Both the position numbers and the translations under genes were made by a program. From NCBI RefSeq assembly GCF_025685625.1, contig NZ_JAGSYI010000004.1:248001-312000 (forward strand): 64,000 nucleotides of DNA. Direction: 5' to 3'. Numbering within the stretch: the stretch's first letter is position 1; each line of letters starts with the position of its first letter. Source of the DNA: Acidicapsa acidisoli. GTDB lineage: Bacteria > Acidobacteriota > Terriglobia > Terriglobales > Acidobacteriaceae. This document shows, in pieces, positions 18,764-27,793 of the stretch. The notes under the pieces were generated by a model that did no database searches, was not told the origin of the DNA, and saw nothing but the letters and a program-made list of their open reading frames with translations.

Positions 18764-20205
18764 TCGAAACCAGCCAGATACAGGATCGCCGGGCGCTCGT
18801 GGCCATCGATCTTGGCGCGGAGAGCTGTCGCGTCTCGCTGCTTCGGTGGCAGGGCGACAGCCCGCGAATCTCGCTGCTGCATCGAATTGCGAATGGGCCA
18901 GTGAAGGATGGCGAAAGCCTGCGTTGGCCGCTTGAGCGCATTCTGGCTGGAGTTGAAGAGGGATTGCGCAAGGCGGCTGCAGTTGCGACGGAAGGCATTC
19001 GTTCAATTGCGGTAGATGGGTGGGCGGTGGATTATGTGCGGCTTGGTCCCGATGGCAAACCGGCTTATGCGCCGTTTTGCTATCGGGACGAGCGCAATAT
19101 TGCGGCGAAAGCTGTTGTGGAAGAGCTGATTTTGCGAGAGGAACATTTTGCGCAAACGGGCGCTCAGCCACTGCGCATCAATACGGTTTACCAACTTGTT
19201 GCAGATGGGCTTGCAGGAGTTGATCCGCTTGCGCCTTGGGTCTTGTTGCCTGAGTATGTTTTGCATTGGCTGGGCGGGCGGCGCGTAGCCGAGTACACAA
19301 ATGCCACTCATACTGGCCTAGTTGACCTGAAGACGGGTGACTGGTCGCGGCCTTTATTTGCGCGGCTTGGGCTGGCGATTGAGGCGGCTCCGCCGATCGT
19401 TCGCCCAGGTAGTTGTGTTGGCAAATTAACGGGCGAGCTTTCCAAGTTGCCGGCGTTTGCTGATACCTGCCTGATTGCGCCTGCCTGCCATGACACGGCA
19501 TCCGCAATTGCTGCGATTACTGCGAATCTCGCGCATACGGCATACATTGTCTCGGGAACGTGGTCACTGGTTGGCACAGTGGTGGATCGTCCAGTAACCG
19601 CAAAGGAAGCGTTGGACGCGGGTTTCACCAATCAGGGCGCGGCTGCTGGCGGATATTGCTTTCACACCAACGTGAATGGCATGTGGATTCTGAAGCAGTG
19701 CATGGATTCCTGGTGTTCCCTGGGCCGTGAAGTTGACCTCGCGAGATTGATTACGCAGGCTGCTGAAGTTAATTCGATCCCTGGGCTGATACCTGTCGAC
19801 GCACCGGACCTGTTGCTCGCGGGAGAGATGCCTGTTCGCATCAATCGCGAGCTTGCGCATCTTGGCCTTGCGCAGATTCCCGACGAGCCGGGCAATGAGG
19901 CTTTCTTTGCGCGAGTGATCTTCGCGAGCCTGGCCAGCCGCTATGCTTCCGTGCTGCGGCATCTAGAGGAGCTTACCGGACGAAGCTTTCAGCGCATTAC
20001 GATTCTTGGCGGAGGCAGCCGCAATTCTCTGCTTAGCCGACTTACGCAAGAGAGCACAGGCTTACCCGTATTTGCCGGGGAAGCGGAAGGCTCGACTTTA
20101 GGTAACTTCGCCGTTCAACTAGCAGCAGAAACTACCGGTGGCCCATCGTCCGAGTTAGTTCGCGCCTGGGCTACACGGTTGACCACAACAGACGCTTCCA
20201 GTTAA
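18760..20205 (+). CDS. rhaB: L-rhamnulokinase
   Basis: Phosphorylates L-rhamnulose with ATP to L-rhamnulose 1-phosphate. 481 residues, the normal size of FGGY-family rhamnulokinases. The N-terminal phosphate-binding motif VAIDLGAESCRVSLLRW, the RhaB-type SIAVDGWAVDYV, the middle CHDTASA and VSGTWSLVG, and the C-terminal adenosine motif ITILGGGSRNSLL are all present. It starts with GTG overlapping the rhaEW stop by four bases. A short hairpin follows the stop (CGCCC and GGGCG arms, 20208-20228), which may reduce read-through into the GH106 gene. Confidence 0.95.
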   Translation: MIETSQIQDRRALVAIDLGAESCRVSLLRWQGDSPRISLLHRIANGPVKDGESLRWPLERILAGVEEGLRKAAAVATEGIRSIAVDGWAVDYVRLGPDGKPAYAPFCYRDERNIAAKAVVEELILREEHFAQTGAQPLRINTVYQLVADGLAGVDPLAPWVLLPEYVLHWLGGRRVAEYTNATHTGLVDLKTGDWSRPLFARLGLAIEAAPPIVRPGSCVGKLTGELSKLPAFADTCLIAPACHDTASAIAAITANLAHTAYIVSGTWSLVGTVVDRPVTAKEALDAGFTNQGAAAGGYCFHTNVNGMWILKQCMDSWCSLGREVDLARLITQAAEVNSIPGLIPVDAPDLLLAGEMPVRINRELAHLGLAQIPDEPGNEAFFARVIFASLASRYASVLRHLEELTGRSFQRITILGGGSRNSLLSRLTQESTGLPVFAGEAEGSTLGNFAVQLAAETTGGPSSELVRAWATRLTTTDASS

Positions 20206-20247
20206 AAGCGCCCGTTCATACAAGGGCGGTTGTATCTCAGTTCTCAT

Positions 20248-20275
20248 TTCATTTCATTCGCTATTGTTCTTTCTA
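20248..20275. promoter_or_regulatory. Candidate operator before the GH106 gene (site G)
   Basis: AT-rich stretch containing TTCATTCGCTATTGTTCT, similar to TACTTCCCCTATTGTTTT before rhaEW. It lies about 105 bp before the GH106 start. Of the six related sites this is the weakest match. Confidence 0.3.
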
Positions 20276-20370
20276 CTTTTCCCTGAAGAACCTGAGGAAC
20301 GAGACATACAACGCATCCGAACTGGTAATCCAGATTCGGAACTCTATTCGGAACCCTGGAGGCCAGCCGC

Positions 20371-23300
20371 ATGGATTCGACCACAATCGTCCCCTCACCA
20401 TTCAAAACAATGGTGAAGACACTTACGTTCGCCGGCATGATACTGCTGTGCGCACTTACGCTCTCTTCGCAGGCAAGCCCACAAACAAGTACCGACACGC
20501 TCAAGAGCGGATTTGAAGATCCACCGAATGGAGCGCGGCCGCGTGTGTGGTGGCACTGGCTGAATGGCAATATCACGAAGGAAGGCATTCAGCTTGACCT
20601 CGAATGGATGCATCGCGTTGGTCTGGGCGGCTTTCAGAACTTCGATGCGTCGCTGGGCACTCCGCAAGTGGTCGAACATCGCCTGCCATATATGACACCG
20701 GAGTGGAAGGATACGTTTGTCTACGCGACAAAGCTTGCGGATCAATTGGGGTTGGAAGAAGCGATCGCTGGTTCGCCGGGATGGAGCGAAACCGGCGGTC
20801 CGTGGGTTAAGCCCAACGAAGGCATGAAGAAGTATGTGTGGAGCGAGCTTGAGGTCGAAGGCGGAAAGCCTTACTCGGGAACGCTTCCGCATCCTCCGTC
20901 GAATACCGGGGCCTTTCAGAATATGGGCAACCACGACATGATCTCGGAAGGCGATCCGCTGAAGGGAATTGAGTACTACGCGGACAGCGCGGTATTCGCG
21001 TACCGTCTGCCCGACACGGAGAAGACGATGGCGGAGCTCAACCCGACGGTCACGACCAGCGCGGGTGCGGGAGCTGGAACGATTGATCCGGCGGCGCTGA
21101 GTGATGGCGACTATATGCGTGGAGTCGAGTTCCCTTCCGCTGAGGTGGGCGGGGCGTCGTGGATTCTGTATGACTTTGCCAAGCCGGTGAGAATCCAGGC
21201 GATCACGATGGCGATGGGCGGCGCGTACGATCCGATGTCGATCTTCCGCGGCTTCGGTGACAGCGGGCGCGACCTGGAAGCAAGCGACGATGGCGTGACG
21301 TTCCGGCAGGTGGTTCATATCGCAAACGGCTCAGTGGGGACGACGACGGAATTCGCTCCAGTGACGGCGCGGTATTTTCGAGTGACATTCAAGATTGCCG
21401 CCCCTCCTCGAAATCCCTTCGCCGATATGGATATTCCTGGTATGACGGCGCCGGAACAGAAGGGACTGCCTCCGATACGAGTGGCGGAACTGGTGCTGCA
21501 CACCGCGGCGCGAGTGAACCGGTACCAGGAGAAGGCTGCCTTCTTTCCGCAACCGGATTTATACGCGTTCGCGACGACTTCGATCAATGCTGCGGATGCT
21601 GTCGATAAATCGAGCGTGGTGGATCTGACTGCAAAGATGAGCGCGGATGGGCATTTGGATTGGACGCCGCCTCCTGGACGCTGGGAGATTGTGCGGCTTG
21701 GTTACTCGCTGCTCGGCATCAGCAACCATCCTGCTTCGAAGGAAGCAACAGGCCTCGAAGTGGATAAGCTTAACCACACCTACGTGAAGAACTACATGGA
21801 TCGATATCTCGACCAGTATGAGAACACGCTTGGCAAGGATTGGATGGGCAAGCGCGGGCTCCGGTATGTGATTACGGATAGCTGGGAAGCCGGCGCGCAG
21901 AACTGGACCGATGACATGATCGAGCAGTTCACAAAGCGGCGCGGGTATAGCCCAGTTCCATGGCTGCCGGTGTTGACGGGGCATGTGGTGCAGAGCGCTG
22001 AGGCAAGCGACCGCTTCCTTTGGGATTTGCGTAAGACGATTGCTGACTTGACTTCAGATGAGCATTACGGGCAGGTCGAGGCTTCAATCCATGAGCGCGG
22101 CATGGGGCACTATGGCGAATCGCATGAGTCCGGACGCGCCTTTATTGCCGATGGCATGGAGGTGAAGAAGCTGAATGAGGTTCCGATGTCGGCGATGTGG
22201 ACGCAGACGCCGGGAGTGAACAAGGATCTGTTTGGCTATAACGCGGATGATCGCGAGTCGGCGTCCGTCGGTCATATCTATGGGCAGAATCTGGCTGCGG
22301 CTGAGTCGATGACAGCATCGGCGGCGCCGTGGGCTTGGTCTCCGGCTACGTTGAAGCCTACCGCCGACAAGGAGATGGCGGAAGGCATCAATCGGTTTGT
22401 GATTCATTGCTCGGTGCATCAGCCGTTGATCGGCAAAGTACCGGCATTGGGACTTGGGCCGTTTGGGCAGTGGTTTACGCGCAATGAGACGTGGGCTGAA
22501 ATGGCGGGGCCGTGGGTGACGTATCTGGCGCGCAGTTCCTATCTTCTGCAACAGGGACACTTCGCCGCGGATGTTATTTACTACTACGGCGAAGACTCGA
22601 ATCTGACGGCTATCTTTGCCAAGAACAATCCGGATGTGCCGGAGGGATATGGGTTCGACTATGTGAACGCGGATGCGCTCATTCATATGCTTTCTGTACG
22701 TGATGGGCGCATCACTACGCCGAGCGGTATGAGCTATCGCGTGCTGGGCCTCGATCCTTACAGCGAACATATGTCGTTGCCGGTGCTGCGGGCGCTGCAT
22801 AAGTTGGTGGAAGAAGGTGCGACGGTTGCGGGACCGAAGCCGACGAACGATCCAAGCCTTGCAGATGATGAGGCTGAGTTCCACAAGCTGGCGGACGAGT
22901 TGTTTGGAGACGGCTCGGGTGAGCACGCGGTCGGCAAGGGTAAGGTGTACGCCGGACAAACGCTGGCGGAGGTGCTGCCGAAGCTGAACCTTGTTCCTGA
23001 CTTTGATTACACCAAGCCGGAAGCGGATACAAGTCTGTTATTTGTGCATCGCAGACTCGACGATGCGGATGTCTACTATGTGGACAATCGCAGCGACCGG
23101 AGTGAATCGCTCAATGCAACGTTTCGCGTGACAGGAAAGCAGGCTGAACTTTGGCATGCGGAGACAGGCGCGACGGAAGCGGCGAGTTACACCATCAGCG
23201 CGGGACATACGACTATGCCGCTGAAGCTGGAACCGTGGGGAACGGTCTTTGTGGTCTTCCGCAAGCCTGCGCAGGCTCCGTCACATACGGTGCCGACGCC

Positions 23301-23799
23301 CTCCGAGACGACTTTGTCGACGGTCGAGGGAAGCTGGTCTGTGGCTTTCCAGCCGGATCGGGGAGCACCTGCTTCGATTACGCTTGATAAGCTGGCTTCG
23401 TGGAGCGATAACTCGGATGCAGGAGTGCGCTACTTCAGCGGTGTCGGAACTTACACCAAGAACATTGACGCGCCTGCTGCGTGGTTCAAGAAGGGTGCAT
23501 ATCTTTGGATCGATCTTGGCGATGTGAAGAACCTGGCTGAGGTTTCGGTCAATGGAAAGTCCCTGGGCGTTGTCTGGCATACGCCTTATCGCGTGGATGC
23601 AACGGCCACGTTGAAGCCGGGCGCGAACACGATCACTGTCAAGGTGGCCAACGCCTGGGTGAACCGGCTGATCGGCGATCAGCAGCCGAACGCGACGAAG
23701 TACACCTTTACGGTAATCCATCCGTACAAGGCTAATTCGCCGCTGCTGCCGTCTGGTTTGCTGGGACCGGTGAGTGTGGTGCAGACGGCGACCGAATAG
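20371..23799 (+). CDS. GH106 alpha-L-rhamnosidase, secreted
   Basis: Removes alpha-linked L-rhamnose, in known members from rhamnogalacturonan or flavonoid and other glycosides. 1142 residues, full family length. After a signal peptide (hydrophobic core MVKTLTFAGMILLCALTLSS) comes the hallmark PRVWWHWLNGNITKEGIQLD, then GLGGFQNFDA and GSPGWSETGGPWV, all typical of GH106. The middle has RYVITDSWEAGAQNWTDDM, and the last 200 residues form a jelly-roll resembling beta-galactosidase-type sugar-binding domains (GVGTYTKNIDAP, LGDVKNLAEVSVNGKSLGVV). The start has GGAGG eight bases upstream. It lies 165 bp after rhaB with its own candidate operator. With the two GH78 enzymes it makes three rhamnosidases in the window. 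Confidence 0.93.
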   Translation: MDSTTIVPSPFKTMVKTLTFAGMILLCALTLSSQASPQTSTDTLKSGFEDPPNGARPRVWWHWLNGNITKEGIQLDLEWMHRVGLGGFQNFDASLGTPQVVEHRLPYMTPEWKDTFVYATKLADQLGLEEAIAGSPGWSETGGPWVKPNEGMKKYVWSELEVEGGKPYSGTLPHPPSNTGAFQNMGNHDMISEGDPLKGIEYYADSAVFAYRLPDTEKTMAELNPTVTTSAGAGAGTIDPAALSDGDYMRGVEFPSAEVGGASWILYDFAKPVRIQAITMAMGGAYDPMSIFRGFGDSGRDLEASDDGVTFRQVVHIANGSVGTTTEFAPVTARYFRVTFKIAAPPRNPFADMDIPGMTAPEQKGLPPIRVAELVLHTAARVNRYQEKAAFFPQPDLYAFATTSINAADAVDKSSVVDLTAKMSADGHLDWTPPPGRWEIVRLGYSLLGISNHPASKEATGLEVDKLNHTYVKNYMDRYLDQYENTLGKDWMGKRGLRYVITDSWEAGAQNWTDDMIEQFTKRRGYSPVPWLPVLTGHVVQSAEASDRFLWDLRKTIADLTSDEHYGQVEASIHERGMGHYGESHESGRAFIADGMEVKKLNEVPMSAMWTQTPGVNKDLFGYNADDRESASVGHIYGQNLAAAESMTASAAPWAWSPATLKPTADKEMAEGINRFVIHCSVHQPLIGKVPALGLGPFGQWFTRNETWAEMAGPWVTYLARSSYLLQQGHFAADVIYYYGEDSNLTAIFAKNNPDVPEGYGFDYVNADALIHMLSVRDGRITTPSGMSYRVLGLDPYSEHMSLPVLRALHKLVEEGATVAGPKPTNDPSLADDEAEFHKLADELFGDGSGEHAVGKGKVYAGQTLAEVLPKLNLVPDFDYTKPEADTSLLFVHRRLDDADVYYVDNRSDRSESLNATFRVTGKQAELWHAETGATEAASYTISAGHTTMPLKLEPWGTVFVVFRKPAQAPSHTVPTPSETTLSTVEGSWSVAFQPDRGAPASITLDKLASWSDNSDAGVRYFSGVGTYTKNIDAPAAWFKKGAYLWIDLGDVKNLAEVSVNGKSLGVVWHTPYRVDATATLKPGANTITVKVANAWVNRLIGDQQPNATKYTFTVIHPYKANSPLLPSGLLGPVSVVQTATE

Positions 23800-23851
23800 C
23801 TGGAGTTGCGGGCAGGGCTGGGCTGCTTCCGGCCCTGCAATTCGTCTTAGT

Positions 23852-24571
23852 ATGATTGTTGGTATGCCGACACGCTGCCAGCCCGGCCAGACGCTGTTGA
23901 TTGACGCCGACGACACGCTCTGGGAAAACAATATCTACTTTGAGCGGGCGATTGCCGCGTATATCTCGTTTCTGGATCATCTGCCGCATACGCCTCAGCA
24001 GGTACGCGAAGCGTTGAACGAGGCCGAGCGCGAGACGATTCGCACCCACGGTTATGGGCTAGGCAGCTTTACGCAGTCGCTGATTGCGTGCTTTGAGCAT
24101 CTCACGGCTGCGCCGATCAACGAACACCAGCACGCGCTCATTCGCAGCTTTGCGCAGAGTATTGCCGACCAGGAGATTGAGTTGTTGCCGGGGGTGGCGG
24201 AGCTGCTTCCCGAGTTGGCCACGCGGCACCGGCTGATTCTGATGACCAAGGGAAGCCAGTCGGAGCAGGCGGACAAGCTGGCGCGTTCAGGGCTGGGGCC
24301 GCATTTCAACGCTGTCGAGATTGTGGCAGAGAAGAATCCGGCTGCGTATGCCGATGTCGTTGCGCGGCATGGGTGCGCGCCGCACTCGACGTGGATGATT
24401 GGGAACAGCCCGAAATCGGATATCAATCCGGCGCTCGCGGCGGGGCTTCATGCGGTGTTTATTTTTCACAAGGATACCTGGGTGCTGGAACACGCTGAGA
24501 TTAACGCTCCTCCAGATGGGCAGCGCTTATTGGAGGTTGAATCTTTCGCGAAGCTGGCGGATATCTTTTAG
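23852..24571 (+). CDS. HAD-superfamily hydrolase
   Basis: Cytosolic phosphatase-like protein of about 239 residues. Motif I is LLIDADDTLWENN, motif II LILMTKGS, the motif III lysine lies in AEKNPAAY, and motif IV is MIGNSPKSDI; all catalytic residues are present. A helical cap lies between motifs I and II, as in phosphoglycolate-phosphatase-like (subfamily I) members. The substrate cannot be read from the sequence. The start is uncertain: ATG 23852 or ATG 23864 are both possible and neither has a clear ribosome site; frames further upstream overlap the GH106 gene end and look spurious. It lies 52 bp after the GH106 stop, so it may share its transcript. Confidence 0.8.
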   Translation: MIVGMPTRCQPGQTLLIDADDTLWENNIYFERAIAAYISFLDHLPHTPQQVREALNEAERETIRTHGYGLGSFTQSLIACFEHLTAAPINEHQHALIRSFAQSIADQEIELLPGVAELLPELATRHRLILMTKGSQSEQADKLARSGLGPHFNAVEIVAEKNPAAYADVVARHGCAPHSTWMIGNSPKSDINPALAAGLHAVFIFHKDTWVLEHAEINAPPDGQRLLEVESFAKLADIF

Positions 24572-24649
24572 TTTTCCAATAGCGACGAGAAGAGATGGCT
24601 GTTCGCCTTGACTCTCTTCGGGGTGGTCTGCTCTACTTCCATCAACGTC

Positions 24650-24742
24650 ATGCAGAACTTGCACATCTTCGCGATGATTCCCGCCATTCGAATTAGCGGC
24701 CCCAATTCAAGGTTGGGCTTGCATGCGGGATGCGACGCCTGA
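24650..24742 (+). CDS. Putative isoleucine-rich leader peptide of the ilvA attenuator
   Basis: A 30-codon frame starting MQNLHIFAMIPAIRI, with four isoleucine codons among residues 6-15, upstream of a gene for isoleucine synthesis. Its last codons cover the sequence TGCGGGA that can pair with the terminator's left arm. It has no clear ribosome binding site. An overlapping 33-codon frame (24595-24696, second reading frame) is an alternative leader, so translation of this one is not certain. Confidence 0.45.
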   Translation: MQNLHIFAMIPAIRISGPNSRLGLHAGCDA

Positions 24743-24816
24743 GATTCAACCGAAGAAGATTCGGAAGCTACACACGAACCACCTCCCGCAGATGCGGCAG
24801 GTGGTTTTCTTATTGT
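24724..24816 (+). promoter_or_regulatory. Attenuator: antiterminator/terminator region before ilvA
   Basis: The terminator hairpin is at 24777-24806: arms AACCACCT/AGGTGGTT and CCGC/GCGG with one mismatch and the loop AGAT, followed by TTCTTATTGTT. The antiterminator strand TGCGGGA at 24724-24730 pairs perfectly with TCCCGCA at 24784-24790, inside the terminator's left arm. Small hairpins CCCAA/TTGGG (24701-24717) and CCGAA/TTCGG (24750-24764) lie between. A ribosome at the leader stop codon (24740) would cover the antiterminator strand; one stalled at the Ile codons (24665-24694) would leave it free. Confidence 0.6.
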
Positions 24817-24843
24817 TGGGCCAGGAACCCAGGAGAGAAACGA

Positions 24844-26058
24844 TTGGAATCCGTCACACTTGCCAGCATTGAGGCCGCGCGCGAACGCATTGGCGACGCC
24901 ATTCATCTATCGCCGTGCCAGCTTTCGCACCACTTGAGCGAACACATCGGGCTGCCGGTCTATCTGAAGCTTGAAAATCTGCAGCGCACCGGCTCATTCA
25001 AGGAGCGGGGCGCACTCAACAAGCTGCTGACCCTCTCGCCCGAGGAACGCAAGCGCGGCGTGATTGCGGCCTCTGCCGGAAACCATGCGCAGGGGGTTGC
25101 ATTTCATGCAACCAAGCTGGGCGTGCGGTCGCAGATTGTGATGCCTCAGGCTACGCCGCTGGTCAAGGTGGTTTCGACGCGGGGATTTGGCGCGGAGGTG
25201 ATCCTGCATGGCGCGAATTACGACGAGGCGTGCGAAGAGGCGTTGGCGCGTTGCGAGCAGCAGGGGCTGACCTTCATCCATCCCTTTGACGACCCGGTGG
25301 TGATAGCTGGTCAAGGAACAATTGGACTGGAATTGCTGGAGCAGATTCCTGATCTGGAAGCAGTGGTTGTTCCTATCGGCGGCGGAGGGTTGATTGGCGG
25401 CATCGCGTGCGCGGTTAAGGAACGCAATCCGAAGATTCGCGTAATCGGCGTGGAGCCGGAGAAGCTGCCTTCGATGCTGCGTGCACGCGAAGCCGGGATG
25501 CCGATTACGCTTGCGCCGCAGGCGACAATTGCCGATGGCATCGCGGTGCGGCGGGCGGGCGATGTGACGCTGCCGCTGGTTTCGCGTTATGTGGACGAGA
25601 TTGTGACGGTGGACGATGAAGAGATTGCAAGCGCCATCCTGACGCTGCTCGAACAGGAGAAGACGCTGGCCGAGGGAGCGGGGGCGGCGGCTCTGGCGGC
25701 TTTGTTACAGGCCAAGACAAGTCTGCGCCACCGGCGCACGGCGGTGCTGGTATGCGGCGGCAATATCGACGTGACGCTGCTGGCGAAGATTATCGCGCGC
25801 GGCCTGGTCAAGGATGGACGACTGCTTCGCATTCGCGTCTATCTGCAGGACCGGCCGGGCGCGCTGCTGCAATTGACAGAAGTGCTGGCCCGCGAACGCG
25901 CCAACATTGTGGAAACGGTCCATAACCGCGCCTATTATGGCGTGAGTCTTGGCGAGACAGTGATCGACGTAACACTTGAAACGCGTGGAGCTGCGCACAT
26001 TACGGCAATTAACCATGCGCTGGGCGAAGCCGTGTTTCGCTTTGAGCGCATACTGTAG
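24844..26058 (+). CDS. ilvA: Threonine ammonia-lyase (threonine dehydratase)
   Basis: Deaminates L-threonine to 2-oxobutanoate, the first step to isoleucine, with pyridoxal phosphate. 404 residues, the shorter form with one C-terminal ACT domain. The PLP lysine is Lys53 in TGSFKERGA; the phosphate loop is VVPIGGGGLIGG; SAGNHAQGVAFHA binds substrate; residues from about 330 (LRIRVYLQDRPGALLQLTEV) form the ACT regulatory domain. The start is TTG 24844 with AGGAG eight bases upstream; a longer frame back to 24730 would translate through the terminator hairpin and is rejected. The leader arrangement suggests isoleucine control, favouring a biosynthetic over a catabolic (tdcB) role. The next gene starts only seven bases after the stop. 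Confidence 0.93.
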   Translation: MESVTLASIEAARERIGDAIHLSPCQLSHHLSEHIGLPVYLKLENLQRTGSFKERGALNKLLTLSPEERKRGVIAASAGNHAQGVAFHATKLGVRSQIVMPQATPLVKVVSTRGFGAEVILHGANYDEACEEALARCEQQGLTFIHPFDDPVVIAGQGTIGLELLEQIPDLEAVVVPIGGGGLIGGIACAVKERNPKIRVIGVEPEKLPSMLRAREAGMPITLAPQATIADGIAVRRAGDVTLPLVSRYVDEIVTVDDEEIASAILTLLEQEKTLAEGAGAAALAALLQAKTSLRHRRTAVLVCGGNIDVTLLAKIIARGLVKDGRLLRIRVYLQDRPGALLQLTEVLARERANIVETVHNRAYYGVSLGETVIDVTLETRGAAHITAINHALGEAVFRFERIL

Positions 26059-26065
26059 GCAAGCC

Positions 26066-26710
26066 ATGTATATTCCCAAATTTAACCAGATCCAGGATAG
26101 GGCGCTGCTGATTGAGGCGATGCGTGCGTGGTCCTTCGCCGTTCTCTTCGGTCCGGATGCCAGTGGAGCGCCGGTGGCGACGCACCTGCCGCTCGTCGTG
26201 CGGGACGAGGGCGAGCATGGCGTGCTGGAGGGACATTTTGCGCTGGCCAATCCACATTGGAAGTCGCTGGCAGGGCGGGAGACGCTGGTGGTTTTTTCGG
26301 GACCCCACAGCTATGTTTCGCCTTCGCTTTATGTGGAGCCCAAGTCCGTTCCGACGTGGAATTACATCGCAGTTCACGCTACCGGAACGCTGCATTTGAT
26401 CGAAGATGCGACTGGCGACCCTGCAGCGAACTTTGCCTTGAAGGATGCGCTGTTGAAGAACCTCATCGCACAGAATGAGCCTGCCTACGCCGATCAATGG
26501 AACGATTTTCCGATAGGGTATCGAATCTCGATGACAAGCGGAATTGTGGGTTTTCGCATACCGATCAGCAGGATTGAAGGAAAGTTCAAGCTGAGCCAGA
26601 ATCGGCCCGAGCAGGATCGGAAGAACGTTTATGCGGCCCATGTGGCGGGGACGGAAGAGCAGCAGGAGCTGGCCGCCTGGATGAATCGGTTGAAGCGGCC
26701 GGGGGAATAG
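26066..26710 (+). CDS. PaiB-family FMN-binding protein / putative negative regulator
   Basis: About 214 residues starting MYIPKFNQ. It shows the PaiB split-barrel flavin-binding signature: ATHLPLVV, LEGHFALANPHWKSL, VVFSGPHSYVSPSLY and VPTWNYIAVHATG, ending with the family's IEGKFKLSQNRPEQDR. In Bacillus the PaiB relative affects protease and sporulation genes; the biochemical role is poorly defined and may be heme or flavin handling. The ATG is seven bases after the ilvA stop, so the two genes are very likely one transcript; a longer frame starting inside ilvA is rejected. Confidence 0.88.
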   Translation: MYIPKFNQIQDRALLIEAMRAWSFAVLFGPDASGAPVATHLPLVVRDEGEHGVLEGHFALANPHWKSLAGRETLVVFSGPHSYVSPSLYVEPKSVPTWNYIAVHATGTLHLIEDATGDPAANFALKDALLKNLIAQNEPAYADQWNDFPIGYRISMTSGIVGFRIPISRIEGKFKLSQNRPEQDRKNVYAAHVAGTEEQQELAAWMNRLKRPGE

Positions 26711-26795
26711 CGCGACAAAGATATGTGGCGTAGAAGCTTGGACTTCGCTTACATGCCGCGTCGACGGGAGTTATTTGGCGAAGTTACTAAGGCGC

Positions 26796-27623
26796 TCATG
26801 CGGCCAACTTCGAAACAACGCCAATTTCCAGCGTTTTCGAGCGACGCTTTCGCATGGGGAGAAGACGGTGGTTGTTACTTGGCGGGACGGGAAGCGTGAG
26901 TGCCGCACGCAGATGCAGGACTGCCGATGTCCGAATCTGACGGATCTTGATTTGATCCAAATTCAACGTGAGGCCGATCTCGCGAATGGTCATCTCTTCG
27001 TAATAGTAGAGGGTCGTGACTAACCGCTCCGTTTCGGAAAGTCCCTGGATCGCGCTGGCCAGACGCTCCTCCGCCTCTCCTCTCATACAGCGAAAGAGTG
27101 GATCGTCTTCCGGCCTACCGGGAACGTATATGAGTTCTTCGTCGCCGGAACCGTCTTCGCGCTTTCGGTGCAGCGTACCAATCTCCAGGCCGTCAAGATC
27201 GCCGAGCAACTTCTGGTAGTCGTTGAGACTGAGCTTCAACTCCGCGGCAACCTGGTCCTCGGAGGGAGCCCGGCCTAACCGCGCGGTGAGCGTACAAATC
27301 GCCTGCTGGACCTGACGCCCAGTGCGACGGAGCCCTCGTGAAGCCCAGTCCAGCATCCGCAGACTATCCATGATTGCCCCTCGGACGCGGAACTGCGCGA
27401 AGCTTGCAAATCGGACATTCTTTGTTGGATCGAATTTAGCGAAAGCTTGCACGAGGCCAACCATGCCCGCGGAGAGGAGGTCGTCAATCTCGATATTCTT
27501 AGGAAGACGTCCATGAATGCGACGCGCGACGAATCGCACCATGGGTAAGTGCTTCAGCAACGCATGGTCTTGCTCAAGTATCGGATTGGGTCGGGGCATG
27601 TGTGTCGTGATCTGCTTTTGCAT
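26796..27623 (-). CDS. FliA/WhiG-like alternative sigma-70 factor
   Basis: A 275-residue RNA polymerase sigma factor. Region 2 is complete (HLPMVRFVARRIHGRLPK, IDDLLSAGMVGLVQAFAKFD, VRFASFAQFRVRGAIMDSLR with MLDWASRGLRR as in FliA). Region 3 spans about 105-150 and region 4 is LSETERLVTTLYYYEEMTIR with EIGLTLNL after it. The start ATG 27623 has AAGGA four bases upstream; upstream in-frame ATGs at 27638 and beyond lack sites. About 30 basic residues follow region 4 (PMRKRRSKTLEIG), an unusual tail. No flagellar gene is nearby, so motility control is possible but unproven. It is convergent with the PaiB-like gene. Direct repeats lie about 90 bp before its start. Confidence 0.88.
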   Translation of the reverse strand: MQKQITTHMPRPNPILEQDHALLKHLPMVRFVARRIHGRLPKNIEIDDLLSAGMVGLVQAFAKFDPTKNVRFASFAQFRVRGAIMDSLRMLDWASRGLRRTGRQVQQAICTLTARLGRAPSEDQVAAELKLSLNDYQKLLGDLDGLEIGTLHRKREDGSGDEELIYVPGRPEDDPLFRCMRGEAEERLASAIQGLSETERLVTTLYYYEEMTIREIGLTLNLDQIKIRQIRTSAVLHLRAALTLPVPPSNNHRLLPMRKRRSKTLEIGVVSKLAA

Positions 27624-27685
27624 GAAATCCTTTCTCATATTCATTGTCTCTGAATCTATGCAGTATGATGCACATTTGATCCTAT

Positions 27686-27728
27686 CGTAACTCATAATAA
27701 TATTACTTAGGTAACTTATCGGTAACTT
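27686..27728 (-). repeat. Direct repeats upstream of the sigma factor gene
   Basis: GGTAACTT occurs at 27710-27717 and again at 27721-27728, exactly 11 bp apart, one DNA turn. A related CGTAACTC lies at 27686-27693. The AT-rich segment between holds likely promoter sequence. The arrangement fits binding of a regulator to one face of the DNA in the divergent sigma/acetyltransferase region. Confidence 0.4.
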
Positions 27729-27793
27729 GGTGGCCCGCATCATTTCCGATTCTTTTCCCGATTCTTTGTCGTAGTTGATTCATCGGATATTCA

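Noticed and set aside
16913-19171. Very long open frame on the minus strand (752 codons) opposite rhaEW and rhaB
   Set aside because: Its product is rich in Arg, His and Gln without any domain pattern, whereas both plus-strand genes have complete catalytic motifs. It is an antisense shadow of high-G+C coding sequence.
24576-24581. CAATAG near the ilvA leader as another rhamnose-type operator
   Set aside because: Only the hexamer matches. About thirty such matches are expected by chance on both strands of 64 kb, and the flanking dyad is absent.
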